Assembly: GCF_003858635.1 (NCBI RefSeq)
Contig: NZ_RQJO01000007.1
Span: 1,985,941-2,049,940 of the forward strand
DNA: 64,000 bases
Source: Larkinella rosea
GTDB taxonomy: Bacteria; Bacteroidota; Bacteroidia; Cytophagales; Spirosomataceae
Reading direction: 5' to 3'
Part shown: positions 35,195 through 44,370 of the stretch, one piece after another
Layout: the number at the start of each line of letters is the position of its first letter
How positions within the stretch are numbered: position 1 is the first letter of the stretch
Program-made: the position numbers and the translations under genes
The notes under the pieces: generated by a model
Database searches by the model: none
What the model saw: the letters and a program-made list of their open reading frames with translations, nothing else
Told to the model about the DNA's origin: nothing

Positions 35195-36232
35195 TCAGTT
35201 GAGATCATGCTCTCCCAGGCTGGTCGAACCGCGCACGATCAGCTTCGTGGGCAAAACCACCAGTTCGGGTTCCGGACGCTCGTCCTCAGCACCTAACTGA
35301 TTGAGCAACAGCCGGGCGGCCTGGCGGCCAATCTCATCGACCGGTTGGGAAACCGTCGTCAAACCGGGTTCGATGAGGGCCGAAATCGGGTCGTCGCTAA
35401 AGCCCACAATCGCAATATCTTCCGGTACACGCAGCCCCCGGCTTTTGATCACTTTCAGGGCTTCAATCGCCGTCGGGTCGTTGATGGCAAACAGCGCGTC
35501 GGGCGGCTGGGGCAGATTCAGCAGGTGATTGACGTAAATATTCGCCTTGTCAAGCGTCAGATCGTAGGAAATAATCAGCGACGGATCGATTGGAATCCGG
35601 TAATGGGTCAGGGCGTCCCGGTAGCCATTCAAACGTGAACGGCTGTTTTGCAGTGAATCGGGTCCCGAAAGATGGGCAATCCGCCGTTTACCGGTTTTGA
35701 TCAGGTGCTCAACCGCCTGATAAGCGCCTTCATAATCGTCGACGGCTACCTTCGAAACGCTCATTTCGTCGACAATCCGGTTGAAAAAAACCACCGGAAT
35801 GCCTTTCCGGTCGAAGATTTTGAAGTGTTCAAAATTGCGGGTTTCTTTCGTATGGGACACCAGAATACCGTCTACGCGACTGGCTAACAGCAACTTCGTA
35901 TTGACAATTTCCGTTTCGTACGATTCGTTCGAGTGACAGATGACGATGTTATAGCCCGCTTTCGCCAGCACCTCCTGCGCACCAATGATCACCTTGGGAA
36001 AGAACGGGCTCAGAAACTCCGGCACCATAATGCCGATGGTTTGCGTGCGGTTAGTCAGCAGCGAAATCGCCAGCTGGTTGCGCTGGTAATCGAGCTGCGC
36101 GGCCAGTTCAAGCACCCGTTCGCGGGTTTTGGCTTTTACGTTCGGGTGACCCGTTAGTGCGCGCGAAACGGTCGATTTGGAGAGGTCCAGGGTTTTGGCA
36201 ATATCGACGATGGTAGCCTGATGGTTTTTCAT
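35195..36232 (-). CDS. LacI-family transcriptional regulator
   Basis: The 345-residue protein has the N-terminal LacI helix-turn-helix (TIVDIAKTLDLSKSTVSRAL, hinge-proximal RERVLELAAQLDYQRNQLAI) and a periplasmic-binding-protein-like core (TIGIMVPEFLSPFFPKVIIG, VDGILVSHTKE, PDALFAINDPTAIEALKV, PEDIAIVGFSDDPI). It would bind a sugar-derived effector and release DNA. It is divergent from the susC-led locus, and a perfect 42-bp palindrome lies in the shared upstream region, so it probably controls both itself and the polysaccharide locus. The eCIS tape-measure gene is convergent; there is no sign it regulates the injection system. Confidence 0.93.
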   Translation of the reverse strand: MKNHQATIVDIAKTLDLSKSTVSRALTGHPNVKAKTRERVLELAAQLDYQRNQLAISLLTNRTQTIGIMVPEFLSPFFPKVIIGAQEVLAKAGYNIVICHSNESYETEIVNTKLLLASRVDGILVSHTKETRNFEHFKIFDRKGIPVVFFNRIVDEMSVSKVAVDDYEGAYQAVEHLIKTGKRRIAHLSGPDSLQNSRSRLNGYRDALTHYRIPIDPSLIISYDLTLDKANIYVNHLLNLPQPPDALFAINDPTAIEALKVIKSRGLRVPEDIAIVGFSDDPISALIEPGLTTVSQPVDEIGRQAARLLLNQLGAEDERPEPELVVLPTKLIVRGSTSLGEHDLN

Positions 36233-36305
36233 TAAATAGTACTATTCTAATTTTATCGGTTTTTCTGCAACAAAATCCGTGTTCATTTCCCACTGAATGA
36301 CTTCT

Positions 36306-36347
36306 TTTTTGGGAATGTTCCCAAAATTTTGGGAACATTCCCAAAAA
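36306..36347. promoter_or_regulatory. Double LacI-type operator in a perfect 42-bp palindrome
   Basis: Two operator-like boxes, TTGGGAATGTTCCCAA (36309-36324) and TTGGGAACATTCCCAA (36329-36344), are themselves nearly palindromic and face each other across an AAAATTTT core. The whole block is a perfect palindrome with 20 bp between box centres, close to two helical turns. It lies 74 bp from the regulator start and about 210 bp from susC in the 325-bp divergent region. The remaining sequence to susC is AT-rich and holds no gene. Confidence 0.85.
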
Positions 36348-36557
36348 TATAATTCAATTTTTTCTTTTCAAAATTACCATTCCGTCGTAATATCAATCAG
36401 GAAAAGCAAAAAAAACGGATTTAGTAGGTTTTAACCCAGTTAAAGACTTATCCAACGGGATATCTGCCTGCTGAATTTCTAAAAGCCACTCTTTTCCTTG
36501 AAATAGTAAATTTTCAATACCAACCATTAACCGCAAGGACAATGTCCAGATTTACGT

Positions 36558-39500
36558 ATGCAGCTTCCTAAACCAAACCGGTTAGCGAGCGGACTTCTCT
36601 GTCTCCTTTGGCTAGCCCTCTCTTTCTCATCATTCGCCCAGTCTGGCCGCACCACGTCTATCCGCGGCCGGGTCACTTCCGGCACCGACGCGCTGCCCGG
36701 AGTCAACGTCATTCTGAAAGGCACGACCCAAGGCACGACAACCGATGTCAACGGTCAGTATACCCTTACCATACCGGAGGCCAGCGCCGGATCGGCGGTT
36801 CTCACGTTCTCGTATATCGGGTACGTTTCGCAGGAAATCAGCGTCGGCAGTCGCACCAGCATCGATGTTTCGCTGGTGTCGGACGACCGGTCGCTGAATG
36901 AAGTTGTCGTGGTTGGCTACGGAACCCAGCGGAAAGTCGAAACCACCGGTGCCATTGCGTCGGTCAAAGCCGCTGACCTGGTGCAAACGCCGGTTGCCAA
37001 CGTCGCCCAGGGGCTGCAATCGCGGGTTGCCGGGGTGCAGGTAAACCAGAACACGGGCGCACCGGGTGGTAACATCAGCGTCCGGATTCGCGGGACCAAC
37101 TCGATCAACGGGAGCTCCGAACCACTGTACGTTGTCGACGGGATTCAGATTTCAAACAGTGGCGGCATCAACGATGTCAGCCCGCTGTCAACCATCAACC
37201 CGAACGACATCGAATCGGTGGAAATTCTGAAAGATGCCTCGGCATCAGCGATTTACGGCTCACGGGCGGCCAACGGGGTTGTCCTGATCACGACCAAGCG
37301 CGGTAAAACCGGTGCCACCCGCGTCACGTTCGATAGTTATTACGGCGTTCAGAAAGTCAACAAAACCTTACCGGTTTTGAACGCGGCCCAATTTGCCCAG
37401 CTGGAGAATGAAGTTTTCAAGAACAATTTCTACCCCAATCCGTCTTCCCTGGGCGAAGGGACCAACTGGCAAGATCTGATTTTCCGCCAGGCTCCGATCC
37501 AGAACCACCAGTTGTCGATCAACGGCGGAACCGAAAAAACGCAGGTGGCGCTGTCGGCCAACTACTTCGACCAACAAGGAATCATTATCAATTCGGCTTT
37601 CAAACGCTATTCCTACCGACTGAACGTCGATCATAAAATCAGTGATCGCGTCAAGATAGGAACCAGTATCTTAGGCAGTTACGCGATCAACTCCGGAATT
37701 ACAACCGGTTCACAAACCATTGGCGACGCGGGCGTGGTCACGGCGTCCATCCTCGGCGCGGCCATTGGTGCTCCGCCAACGCTGGTGCCATACCGGGCCG
37801 ACGGGTCGGTTTTCCCATTTGGTGAACAGGCCGGTGGTCAATACCGGGAAGTGACCAATCCGTTGAACTTCGCCAGTGTTTTGAACCGGAACGCCATCAA
37901 GCGAACCCTCGTGAATGCCTACGCTGATTTCACCATTCTGAAAGGGCTCACTTACCGGGCTTCGTTCAATGCCGACATCCAGAGCAGCTTGCGCGATGGG
38001 TACTCCCCCCGCTCGATCGTCAATAAATCGGACTTGAACGACAATTCGGGGTCCGGGTTCAAAGTCAACGGCAATAATCTGAATTTGCTGCATGAAAGCA
38101 TTTTGACCTACAGTACAAGTTTCGCTACCGACCACACCTTCAAAGCCACGGCGGTGGTCGCGTCGCAATCGGAACAATACAATCAGAACCAGATCAACGT
38201 CAACGGTTTTCCGAACGATGCGACCCAGAACGAAGCCCTGCAACTGGCACTAAACCGCACGGTGACCAGTACGCGGGATCGTCAGCGGCTGGATTCCTAC
38301 CTGGCGCGTGTCAATTACGGATACAAAGACAAATACTTCCTGGATTTAACGGCTCGGGTCGATGGATCGAGCAAATTCGGAGCCAACCACAAATACGGGT
38401 TGTTTCCAGCGATTTCGGCTGCCTGGCGGATCATTGAAGAACCGTTTGCCAAAGATCTTTCCTGGCTGTCGGATCTCAAACTTCGGGGTAGCTACGGGAT
38501 TACCGGAAATGCCGCCGGTATAACTCCCTATCAATCGCTGGCGACGGTTGCGGCCCTGGGCAGTGACTACAACCTCAATCATGCTTTTGTAACGGGCATC
38601 AACCCGTCGGGCATTGCAAACCCCGATTTGCGGTGGGAACGTTCAACCCAATCCGACATTGGTCTCGACATTGGGATTTTGAACAACCGCATTAGTTTCA
38701 TTATCGATGCGTACCAGAAAACCACGAAGGATCTGCTGTACGTGAAAGGCTTGCCGCTGAGTTCGGGTTATAGCACCATCACCGGAAACTTTGCCTCGAT
38801 GCAAAACAAAGGTCTGGAGTTCGCTGTCAACGCCCGGATTCTGGATGGTGCGCTGAAGTGGAATGTCAACGGTAACCTGACCATGAACCGCAACAAAGTG
38901 CTGGATCTGGACGGCGGCACCACGCAGGAACGGTTTATCACGGCCTATTCGGTCCTGAAAGTAGGTCAGCCACTGGGTGTTTTCAAGACGTATGTGTACG
39001 ACGGCATCAACCAGACCGGCGAAACGATCCTGCCCGGCTACGACGGTCGGTTGGGTGGCCTGAAAGTGAAAGATATCAACGGCGACGGTGCCATCTCGGC
39101 GGCCGATCAGGTAATCAGCGGAAATCCAAATCCGAAGTTTATATACGGTTTTTCGACGAACCTGTCGTTTAAAGGGTTTGATCTGAGCATGTTCCTGTCG
39201 GGTTCGCAGGGCAATGATATTTATAATGCGGCCCGCCTGTCGTTCGAAATGCCGCTGGGTCAGCGCAACCAGTTTGCCGGACTCGCTAACCGCTGGTCGG
39301 CCACCAACCCGAGCAACGAGTACGTGAGCGGTTTTCAGGCCGGTCGTTTGCCCGTAACCAGTCAGGTGGTAGAAGATGGCTCATACCTGCGTTGCAAGAA
39401 CCTGACGCTGGGTTATACGCTGCCGCGCATCAAAGGACTCCAGTCCATCCGGGTGTATGTGAGCACCAACAACCTGTTCACGATCACCAAGTACAGCGGT

Positions 39501-39611
39501 TTTGATCCGGAGGTGAACACGTACGCGGGACAAAATACTGCCATCGGTATCGACAACCTGGTGTATCCCCAAGCCAAATCATTCCTGGGCGGTTTGCAGG
39601 TCACATTCTAA
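36558..39611 (+). CDS. SusC/RagA-family TonB-linked channel, first gene of the polysaccharide locus
   Basis: The 1017-residue protein has a signal peptide (ends FSSFAQ), a carboxypeptidase-regulatory domain (TSIRGRVTSGTDALPGVNVI), the linker SLNEVVVVGYGTQRK and a TonB plug with RVAGVQVNQNTGAPGGNISV, EPLYVVDGIQI and ILKDASASAIYGSRAANGVV. The barrel ends in FLGGLQVTF. It works with the SusD lipoprotein encoded 119 bp downstream to move oligosaccharide into the periplasm. It heads an apparent operon of eight same-strand genes ending near 52974 and lies opposite the LacI-type regulator with its double operator. Confidence 0.95.
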   Translation: MQLPKPNRLASGLLCLLWLALSFSSFAQSGRTTSIRGRVTSGTDALPGVNVILKGTTQGTTTDVNGQYTLTIPEASAGSAVLTFSYIGYVSQEISVGSRTSIDVSLVSDDRSLNEVVVVGYGTQRKVETTGAIASVKAADLVQTPVANVAQGLQSRVAGVQVNQNTGAPGGNISVRIRGTNSINGSSEPLYVVDGIQISNSGGINDVSPLSTINPNDIESVEILKDASASAIYGSRAANGVVLITTKRGKTGATRVTFDSYYGVQKVNKTLPVLNAAQFAQLENEVFKNNFYPNPSSLGEGTNWQDLIFRQAPIQNHQLSINGGTEKTQVALSANYFDQQGIIINSAFKRYSYRLNVDHKISDRVKIGTSILGSYAINSGITTGSQTIGDAGVVTASILGAAIGAPPTLVPYRADGSVFPFGEQAGGQYREVTNPLNFASVLNRNAIKRTLVNAYADFTILKGLTYRASFNADIQSSLRDGYSPRSIVNKSDLNDNSGSGFKVNGNNLNLLHESILTYSTSFATDHTFKATAVVASQSEQYNQNQINVNGFPNDATQNEALQLALNRTVTSTRDRQRLDSYLARVNYGYKDKYFLDLTARVDGSSKFGANHKYGLFPAISAAWRIIEEPFAKDLSWLSDLKLRGSYGITGNAAGITPYQSLATVAALGSDYNLNHAFVTGINPSGIANPDLRWERSTQSDIGLDIGILNNRISFIIDAYQKTTKDLLYVKGLPLSSGYSTITGNFASMQNKGLEFAVNARILDGALKWNVNGNLTMNRNKVLDLDGGTTQERFITAYSVLKVGQPLGVFKTYVYDGINQTGETILPGYDGRLGGLKVKDINGDGAISAADQVISGNPNPKFIYGFSTNLSFKGFDLSMFLSGSQGNDIYNAARLSFEMPLGQRNQFAGLANRWSATNPSNEYVSGFQAGRLPVTSQVVEDGSYLRCKNLTLGYTLPRIKGLQSIRVYVSTNNLFTITKYSGFDPEVNTYAGQNTAIGIDNLVYPQAKSFLGGLQVTF

Positions 39612-39614
39612 TTA

Positions 39615-39716
39615 GAACTGGGATTACAGGGATTAAAGGATTAATGGGATTTCAAATACATACTAATTAATCCGCAGAATGTCCTCTTAATCCTTTAATC
39701 CCCGTAATCCCAGTTC
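39615..39716. repeat. Intergenic inverted repeat between susC and susD (35-bp arms)
   Basis: The arms at 39615-39649 and 39682-39716 are reverse complements with three mismatches. Each is a run of GGGATTA-like units (GATTACAGGGATTAAAGGATTA). The hairpin would lie just after the susC stop and before the susD start, where it could attenuate or stabilise the message. Confidence 0.85.
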
Positions 39717-39730
39717 AAGAACCTTTCAAC

Positions 39731-41206
39731 ATGAAAAAGATACTCATTCCCATATTCACTGTTTTCTGTTTGACCAGCTGTGAGCTGGACGAAACGATTT
39801 ATTCGTCCATTTACACCGAAGCGTTTTACAAAACCGCTGCCGATGCGGAGAAAGGGCTCGTGGCGGCTTACGATCCGTTTGCGGATATGTACAGCGGCCC
39901 GGCCGGAACGCTGGTGCCGGACTTTAGCGACGACCAGACCTATCCGCGGGGCGTAGTAGGCCGTAACACGCTGACACTCTTCACCTACGACGTTAATTAC
40001 ACGACCCAGAAAAGTAACTCACGGATCAACGAAGCGCCCCAGCAAATCTGGTCGTCGGGCTACGACGGCATCGAAAAAGCCAACTGGATCATCGCCAAAG
40101 TTCCGGCAGCGGTGATGGACGAAACCCGTAAAAAGCAGATCATCGGGGAAGCTTATTTCCTGCGGGCGTTCTACTACTGGATGCTGGTGAAAAACTTCGG
40201 TGATGTGCCCATCAAAACCACGCCGAGCTATTCGGAAGCGGATGCGATCGTTGGCAAAAGCCCGAAAGCGGACGTTTACAAACAGATTTACGCGGATCTG
40301 GATCAGGCCCTGGCGGCCGGTTTGCCCTCTTATCCGGCAGTTGACAAAGGCCGCCCGGCCAAGGAAGTAGCGAATGCCCTGTACGCCAAAGCGGCTCTGT
40401 ATAACGAAGAATGGCAGAAAGCGCTCGAAAAAGCGCAGGCAGTGATTACGTCGGGTAAATATTCCCTGATGCCGGATGTGCGGGACGTTTACAAATACGA
40501 CAAGGAAGATGCCGCGCGCATCGAAAACATGTGGGCGTACGAAGTGGACCCGATTTCGCCGGGCCGTTCGCACCAGCTGACCGGTTTGTGCGGACCTGCC
40601 GCCAGCGGTGGACCGGAATACGGCAAAACTACGTTCGGGTCGATGTTTGCCTACCAGTCATTCTACAACTCGTTCAATCCGCAGGACAAACGTCGGCTTT
40701 TGCTGGATACGACGTACGTGGACAAGAATGGCAAAACCGTACCACAGCGGAGCGTAACGCCGATCACCACCGATGGCGTGCTGATCAAAAAATACCAGGA
40801 CCCGGTTTCGACGCAGGGATTGATCCCGAATATTCCGATCTTACGGCTGGCCGATATGTACCTGATTGCGGCCGAAGCCGAAGCGCGTCTGAACGGACCG
40901 ACGGCTACCGCTTACGGGTACATCAACACCATTCGGAAACGGGCCGGATTGGCCGATCTGGCAACCGGGCTGTCGAAAGACGCGTTTATCGAAGCGGTTT
41001 TGCAGGAGCGCGCGTGGGAGTTTTTCGCCGAAGGCGACCGCTGGTATGACCTGACCCGGACGGGCAAGTTCCTGACGGTTATTCCCAAAGCGGTGAATGC
41101 GGTGTATCCCGTTCGGAACGTAACGGCGAAAAACCGGTATTTCCCGATTCCCCAGGACGAACTGAACGCCAATCCGAAACTGGAGCAGAATCCGGATTGG
41201 AAATAG
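39731..41206 (+). CDS. SusD/RagB-family outer-membrane lipoprotein
   Basis: The 491-residue protein has a lipoprotein signal with lipobox LTSC (Cys17) and the SusD helical scaffold: EAFYKTAADAEKGLVAAYDP, IGEAYFLRAFYYWMLVKNFG, GRPAKEVANALYAKAALYNE, ILRLADMYLIAAEAEARLNG and VLQERAWEFFAEGDRWYDLT. It is a canonical SusD (not the SusD_2 type at 4747) and would bind the polymer at the cell surface for the upstream SusC channel. It is preceded and followed by two different long inverted repeats. Confidence 0.95.
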   Translation: MKKILIPIFTVFCLTSCELDETIYSSIYTEAFYKTAADAEKGLVAAYDPFADMYSGPAGTLVPDFSDDQTYPRGVVGRNTLTLFTYDVNYTTQKSNSRINEAPQQIWSSGYDGIEKANWIIAKVPAAVMDETRKKQIIGEAYFLRAFYYWMLVKNFGDVPIKTTPSYSEADAIVGKSPKADVYKQIYADLDQALAAGLPSYPAVDKGRPAKEVANALYAKAALYNEEWQKALEKAQAVITSGKYSLMPDVRDVYKYDKEDAARIENMWAYEVDPISPGRSHQLTGLCGPAASGGPEYGKTTFGSMFAYQSFYNSFNPQDKRRLLLDTTYVDKNGKTVPQRSVTPITTDGVLIKKYQDPVSTQGLIPNIPILRLADMYLIAAEAEARLNGPTATAYGYINTIRKRAGLADLATGLSKDAFIEAVLQERAWEFFAEGDRWYDLTRTGKFLTVIPKAVNAVYPVRNVTAKNRYFPIPQDELNANPKLEQNPDWK

Positions 41207-41210
41207 TTGA

Positions 41211-41296
41211 ACGTACCCACGGACTTTAGTCCGTGTTTTGTTGAAATTCTTGACTAAATAGGGTTTCAAGACACGGACTAAAGTCCGTGGGTACGT
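41211..41296. repeat. REP/BIME-like element with perfect 26-bp arms
   Basis: The arms at 41211-41236 and 41271-41296 are exact reverse complements separated by 34 bp. Each arm contains an inner near-palindrome, CACGGACTTTAGTCCGTG. This layered structure is typical of REP-type elements mobilised in trans by RAYT (TnpA-REP) proteins; no such gene is in the window. The first arm starts 5 bp after the susD stop codon. Confidence 0.9.
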
Positions 41297-41315
41297 AATC
41301 AAATCAACGTTGTAG

Positions 41316-42437
41316 ATGAAAAATTTCAGTGGTTTTCTTTTTCTGATCATGGTGATTCTGGCGTTTCCCCTGCGTTCGGATGCCGCATCGACGCAACCGA
41401 AAATGCCGGGCGAAGTGCGGGAGTTTACCATTATTGAAAACGATACCACGACCTATATTCTGAAGCTGGCCTTCGATGACGCCGGACATCCCGCTTATTT
41501 CTTTCGGAACATTTTCACCCCGGTTTGTCTGACGGGCGAGTGTAAACCGGTGTACATCAACTTCTATTGGGATCTGGTGGGAAACTACCTCCGCTACGAT
41601 TTTCCGCCGGGCGAGGTGTTGACTAAAATGGATCACAAGGAATTCAAACAGGAAGATTACGACAAGTTGCAGGATATTCTGAGCCGCCCCAATTCGTTGC
41701 TGAAAGACGTTGCGATGAACGACCTGGTTGGAAAAGGGACCGAAAACCTGGCCGATTCCGTCGATGCCAAAGCCGGAGCGACCCTGAAAACTGTGAAAAA
41801 CGAGGTGATCGACGGGGCGGTTTACACCTGTTACACGCTCTGGCACATTGCCAATGGCTATGTCATCGACGAAATCCGGCGGATTATGGAAACGTACCGG
41901 GATGAATCGCTGCTGCACCGGTTTTTGTCCAGCACCAACCATTACTACCAATACTGGGCGATGGAACGGGTGATCGACCAGAACGGAAATCTGGATGCCA
42001 CGTTTAACGCCGATGTGCAGAAAATCATGCGGGGAACCAATGTTTACACGGCTCGATTTGCCCTGCAACGCATTGCCGATCCGTATTTTTTCGATTCGAA
42101 CCGGCAGCTTTGGTTGTGGGAAACATTCCGAAAAGCGCCCTATCCGATCCAGATTGTGATTCTGAAAAAGCTGGCCAAAATTCCGTTTGGTGCTCCCCTG
42201 GCCGACCTGACTACCAAAGAACTGACCAGCGCCAACCCGGAGCAGTTCAGGCTGATGCTTAAGCTACTGGCCACTCAGCCGAAATTACCTGAGAAAGCGC
42301 TGCAAAATCTGGCGTCTCATCTGACCCATTCCAACCCGGATTATACGGCTGAAATTTACCGTGTTCTGACGGCCTTTCATCCCAAAAACCGGGATATTGT
42401 GACCCGAATGAACAGTTACAAAGCAAAAAATCCCTAA
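41316..42437 (+). CDS. Secreted hypothetical protein, 373 residues
   Basis: A signal peptide (MKNFSGFLFLIMVILAFPLR, cleavage near SDA-A) without lipobox predicts a periplasmic protein. The N-terminal part has a short Cys pair (CLTGECKPVYINFYWD) in a beta-rich segment that resembles a redox or metal-associated loop. From about residue 110 on it is helical, with HEAT-like repeats (LLKDVAMNDLVGKG, YQYWAMERVIDQNG, TARFALQRIADPYF). I do not recognise the family. It belongs to the polysaccharide operon and precedes the first FAD oxidoreductase gene by 56 bp, so it may be the redox partner of that enzyme; this is speculation from context. Confidence 0.75.
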   Translation: MKNFSGFLFLIMVILAFPLRSDAASTQPKMPGEVREFTIIENDTTTYILKLAFDDAGHPAYFFRNIFTPVCLTGECKPVYINFYWDLVGNYLRYDFPPGEVLTKMDHKEFKQEDYDKLQDILSRPNSLLKDVAMNDLVGKGTENLADSVDAKAGATLKTVKNEVIDGAVYTCYTLWHIANGYVIDEIRRIMETYRDESLLHRFLSSTNHYYQYWAMERVIDQNGNLDATFNADVQKIMRGTNVYTARFALQRIADPYFFDSNRQLWLWETFRKAPYPIQIVILKKLAKIPFGAPLADLTTKELTSANPEQFRLMLKLLATQPKLPEKALQNLASHLTHSNPDYTAEIYRVLTAFHPKNRDIVTRMNSYKAKNP

Positions 42438-42493
42438 GCCTAACGTTGATTCATCCTAAACCCAATACCTGACTTTACAACCTGACTGTTCCC

Positions 42494-44296
42494 ATGAAAA
42501 ACGCACTCAAAACCCTCTTTTTCCTGCTGCTTGCACTACGGCTGTCGGCTCAGGACCACGTGTTTGTGGAAACCGAATCGTTCGAAAACAAGGGCGGGTG
42601 GGTGATCGATCAGCAATCGTTCGTGGTCATCGGTTCGTCTTACCTCATGGCGCACGGCATGGGACGGCCGGTGAAAGATGCCACAACGACTGTCAGTTTT
42701 CCCAAAAAAGGCAAATACCAGATCTGGGTTCGCACGAAAGACTGGGCGCCGTTTCCGAAAGGTCCGGGCAAATTTCAGGTTGTTCTTGACGGAAAACCGC
42801 TGAATCCGGTTTTCGGCGAAAGCGGTTCCGACGCCTGGAAATGGTACAACGGGGGCGAAATCGACGTTAAAACCGATCAGCTGAAACTCGCACTCCACGA
42901 CCTGAGCGGTTTTAATGGCCGCTGCGACGCCATTCTGTTTACCAACATACCCAAATTTACACCTCCCGATAAACCGGCTGACCTGACTGCTTTCCGGAAT
43001 AAATTGCTGAACCTGTCCGACAAACCCGCCGAAGCCGGAAACTTTGATCTGGTGGTGGTTGGCGGAGGCATTGCCGGAACCTGTGCCGCCATTTCGGCCG
43101 CCCGAATGGGACTGAAAGTAGCTTTGATTCAGGATCGACCGGTTTTGGGCGGTAACAACAGCTCCGAAGTTCGGGTGCATTTGCGGGGTGATGTGGACAA
43201 AAACCATTACCCGAAACTGGGCCGGATCGTCCGCGAAATGGATAACGGCGATCCCGGAAATGGCCACCCGGATGCGCAGGAATACGGCGATGCCCGGAAA
43301 ACCGCCATTGTGAAAGGTGAACGCAACATAACGCTCTACCTGAATACGCACGTTTACAAAATTGAGAAAAAGGGCAGCGCCATTTCCGCCGTGATTGGCC
43401 GCGACATTGCCACCAACAAGGAAGTACGGTTTACAGGAACGTATTTTTCCGACTGCACGGGCGACGGAACGCTGGGCTATCTGGCCGGGGCCGACTACCG
43501 CTTTGGTCGCGAAAGCAAAGCCGAAACGGGTGAATCGCTGGCGGCCGAAAAATCGGATGATTTCACGCTGGGAACCTCAAATCTGTGGGCGTCGCTGGAC
43601 CGCGATACGGCCACTACCTTTCCCGAAACACCCTGGGCGCTGCCGTTTTCGGATGAATACCACATCGACGAAGCCCGCTCGGACTGGCAGTGGGAAACCG
43701 GTTTTGGCAATTATAACACCATCACCGACGCCGAGAAAATCCGCGACCACAACCTGCGGGCGATCTACGGCAACTGGTCGTACCTGAAAAATCACAAGAA
43801 AGACAAATACGCCAAACGCGAACTGGCGTGGGTGGCCTACATCGGCGGCAAACGCGAGTCCCGGAGGCTGCTGGGCGATTATGTGCTGAACCAGATGGAC
43901 ATTCAGGAAGGCAAACAGTATTCAGATGGCACTGTGACCGCCACCTGGACAATCGACCTACACTTTCCGGACGCCCAAAACAGCAAACACTTTGAAGGTC
44001 AGGAGTTTTTCGCCGGCACCAAGCACATCAAGGTAGCGCCGTACACGATTCCGTACCGCTGCATGTATTCCAAAAACATTCCCAATCTGTTCATGGCGGG
44101 CCGGAACATCAGCACCACGCACGTGGCATTCGGCAGCACCCGCGTCATGCGGACCTGCGGTATGATGGGCGAGGTGGTCGGTTTTGCAGCTTATGTAGCC
44201 AAGAAATACAATACGTCACCGCGCGGGGTTTATCAGGAACATTTGCCGGAATTCATGGCGATTATCAAGGACGAACCGACGGCGGCAAAGCCGTAA
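42494..44296 (+). CDS. Secreted FAD-dependent oxidoreductase (PF12831-like) with N-terminal beta-sandwich
   Basis: The 600-residue protein has a signal peptide (ends RLSAQ), a beta-sandwich of about 130 residues resembling a carbohydrate-binding domain (TTTVSFPKKGKYQIWVRTKD, KLALHDLSGFNGRCDAILFT), then an FAD-binding Rossmann fold with LVVVGGGIAGTCAAISAARM near residues 185-204 and VLGGNNSSEVRVHLRG. PF12831 signatures follow: YFSDCTGDGTLGYLAGADYR, GGKRESRRLLGDYVLNQMDI and IPNLFMAGRNISTTHVAFGS. It presumably oxidises a sugar or sugar acid in the periplasm. Export of an FAD enzyme by a Sec-type signal is unusual; no twin-arginine motif is present. A paralogue without signal peptide is encoded at 50692. 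Confidence 0.88.
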   Translation: MKNALKTLFFLLLALRLSAQDHVFVETESFENKGGWVIDQQSFVVIGSSYLMAHGMGRPVKDATTTVSFPKKGKYQIWVRTKDWAPFPKGPGKFQVVLDGKPLNPVFGESGSDAWKWYNGGEIDVKTDQLKLALHDLSGFNGRCDAILFTNIPKFTPPDKPADLTAFRNKLLNLSDKPAEAGNFDLVVVGGGIAGTCAAISAARMGLKVALIQDRPVLGGNNSSEVRVHLRGDVDKNHYPKLGRIVREMDNGDPGNGHPDAQEYGDARKTAIVKGERNITLYLNTHVYKIEKKGSAISAVIGRDIATNKEVRFTGTYFSDCTGDGTLGYLAGADYRFGRESKAETGESLAAEKSDDFTLGTSNLWASLDRDTATTFPETPWALPFSDEYHIDEARSDWQWETGFGNYNTITDAEKIRDHNLRAIYGNWSYLKNHKKDKYAKRELAWVAYIGGKRESRRLLGDYVLNQMDIQEGKQYSDGTVTATWTIDLHFPDAQNSKHFEGQEFFAGTKHIKVAPYTIPYRCMYSKNIPNLFMAGRNISTTHVAFGSTRVMRTCGMMGEVVGFAAYVAKKYNTSPRGVYQEHLPEFMAIIKDEPTAAKP

Positions 44297-44306
44297 ATCG
44301 ACGAAT

Positions 44307-44351
44307 GACGATCGACCATTGACCATCGTCGGCGGTCAATCGTCAAAGGTC
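44307..44351. repeat. Imperfect intergenic dyad
   Basis: Arms at 44307-44324 and 44334-44351 match at 14 of 18 positions. The arms are made of GACC, GACG and ATTG units. It occupies the gap between the FAD oxidoreductase and the barrel-protein gene. Confidence 0.55.
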
Positions 44352-44370
44352 AAAAAACGAACTAACTACC

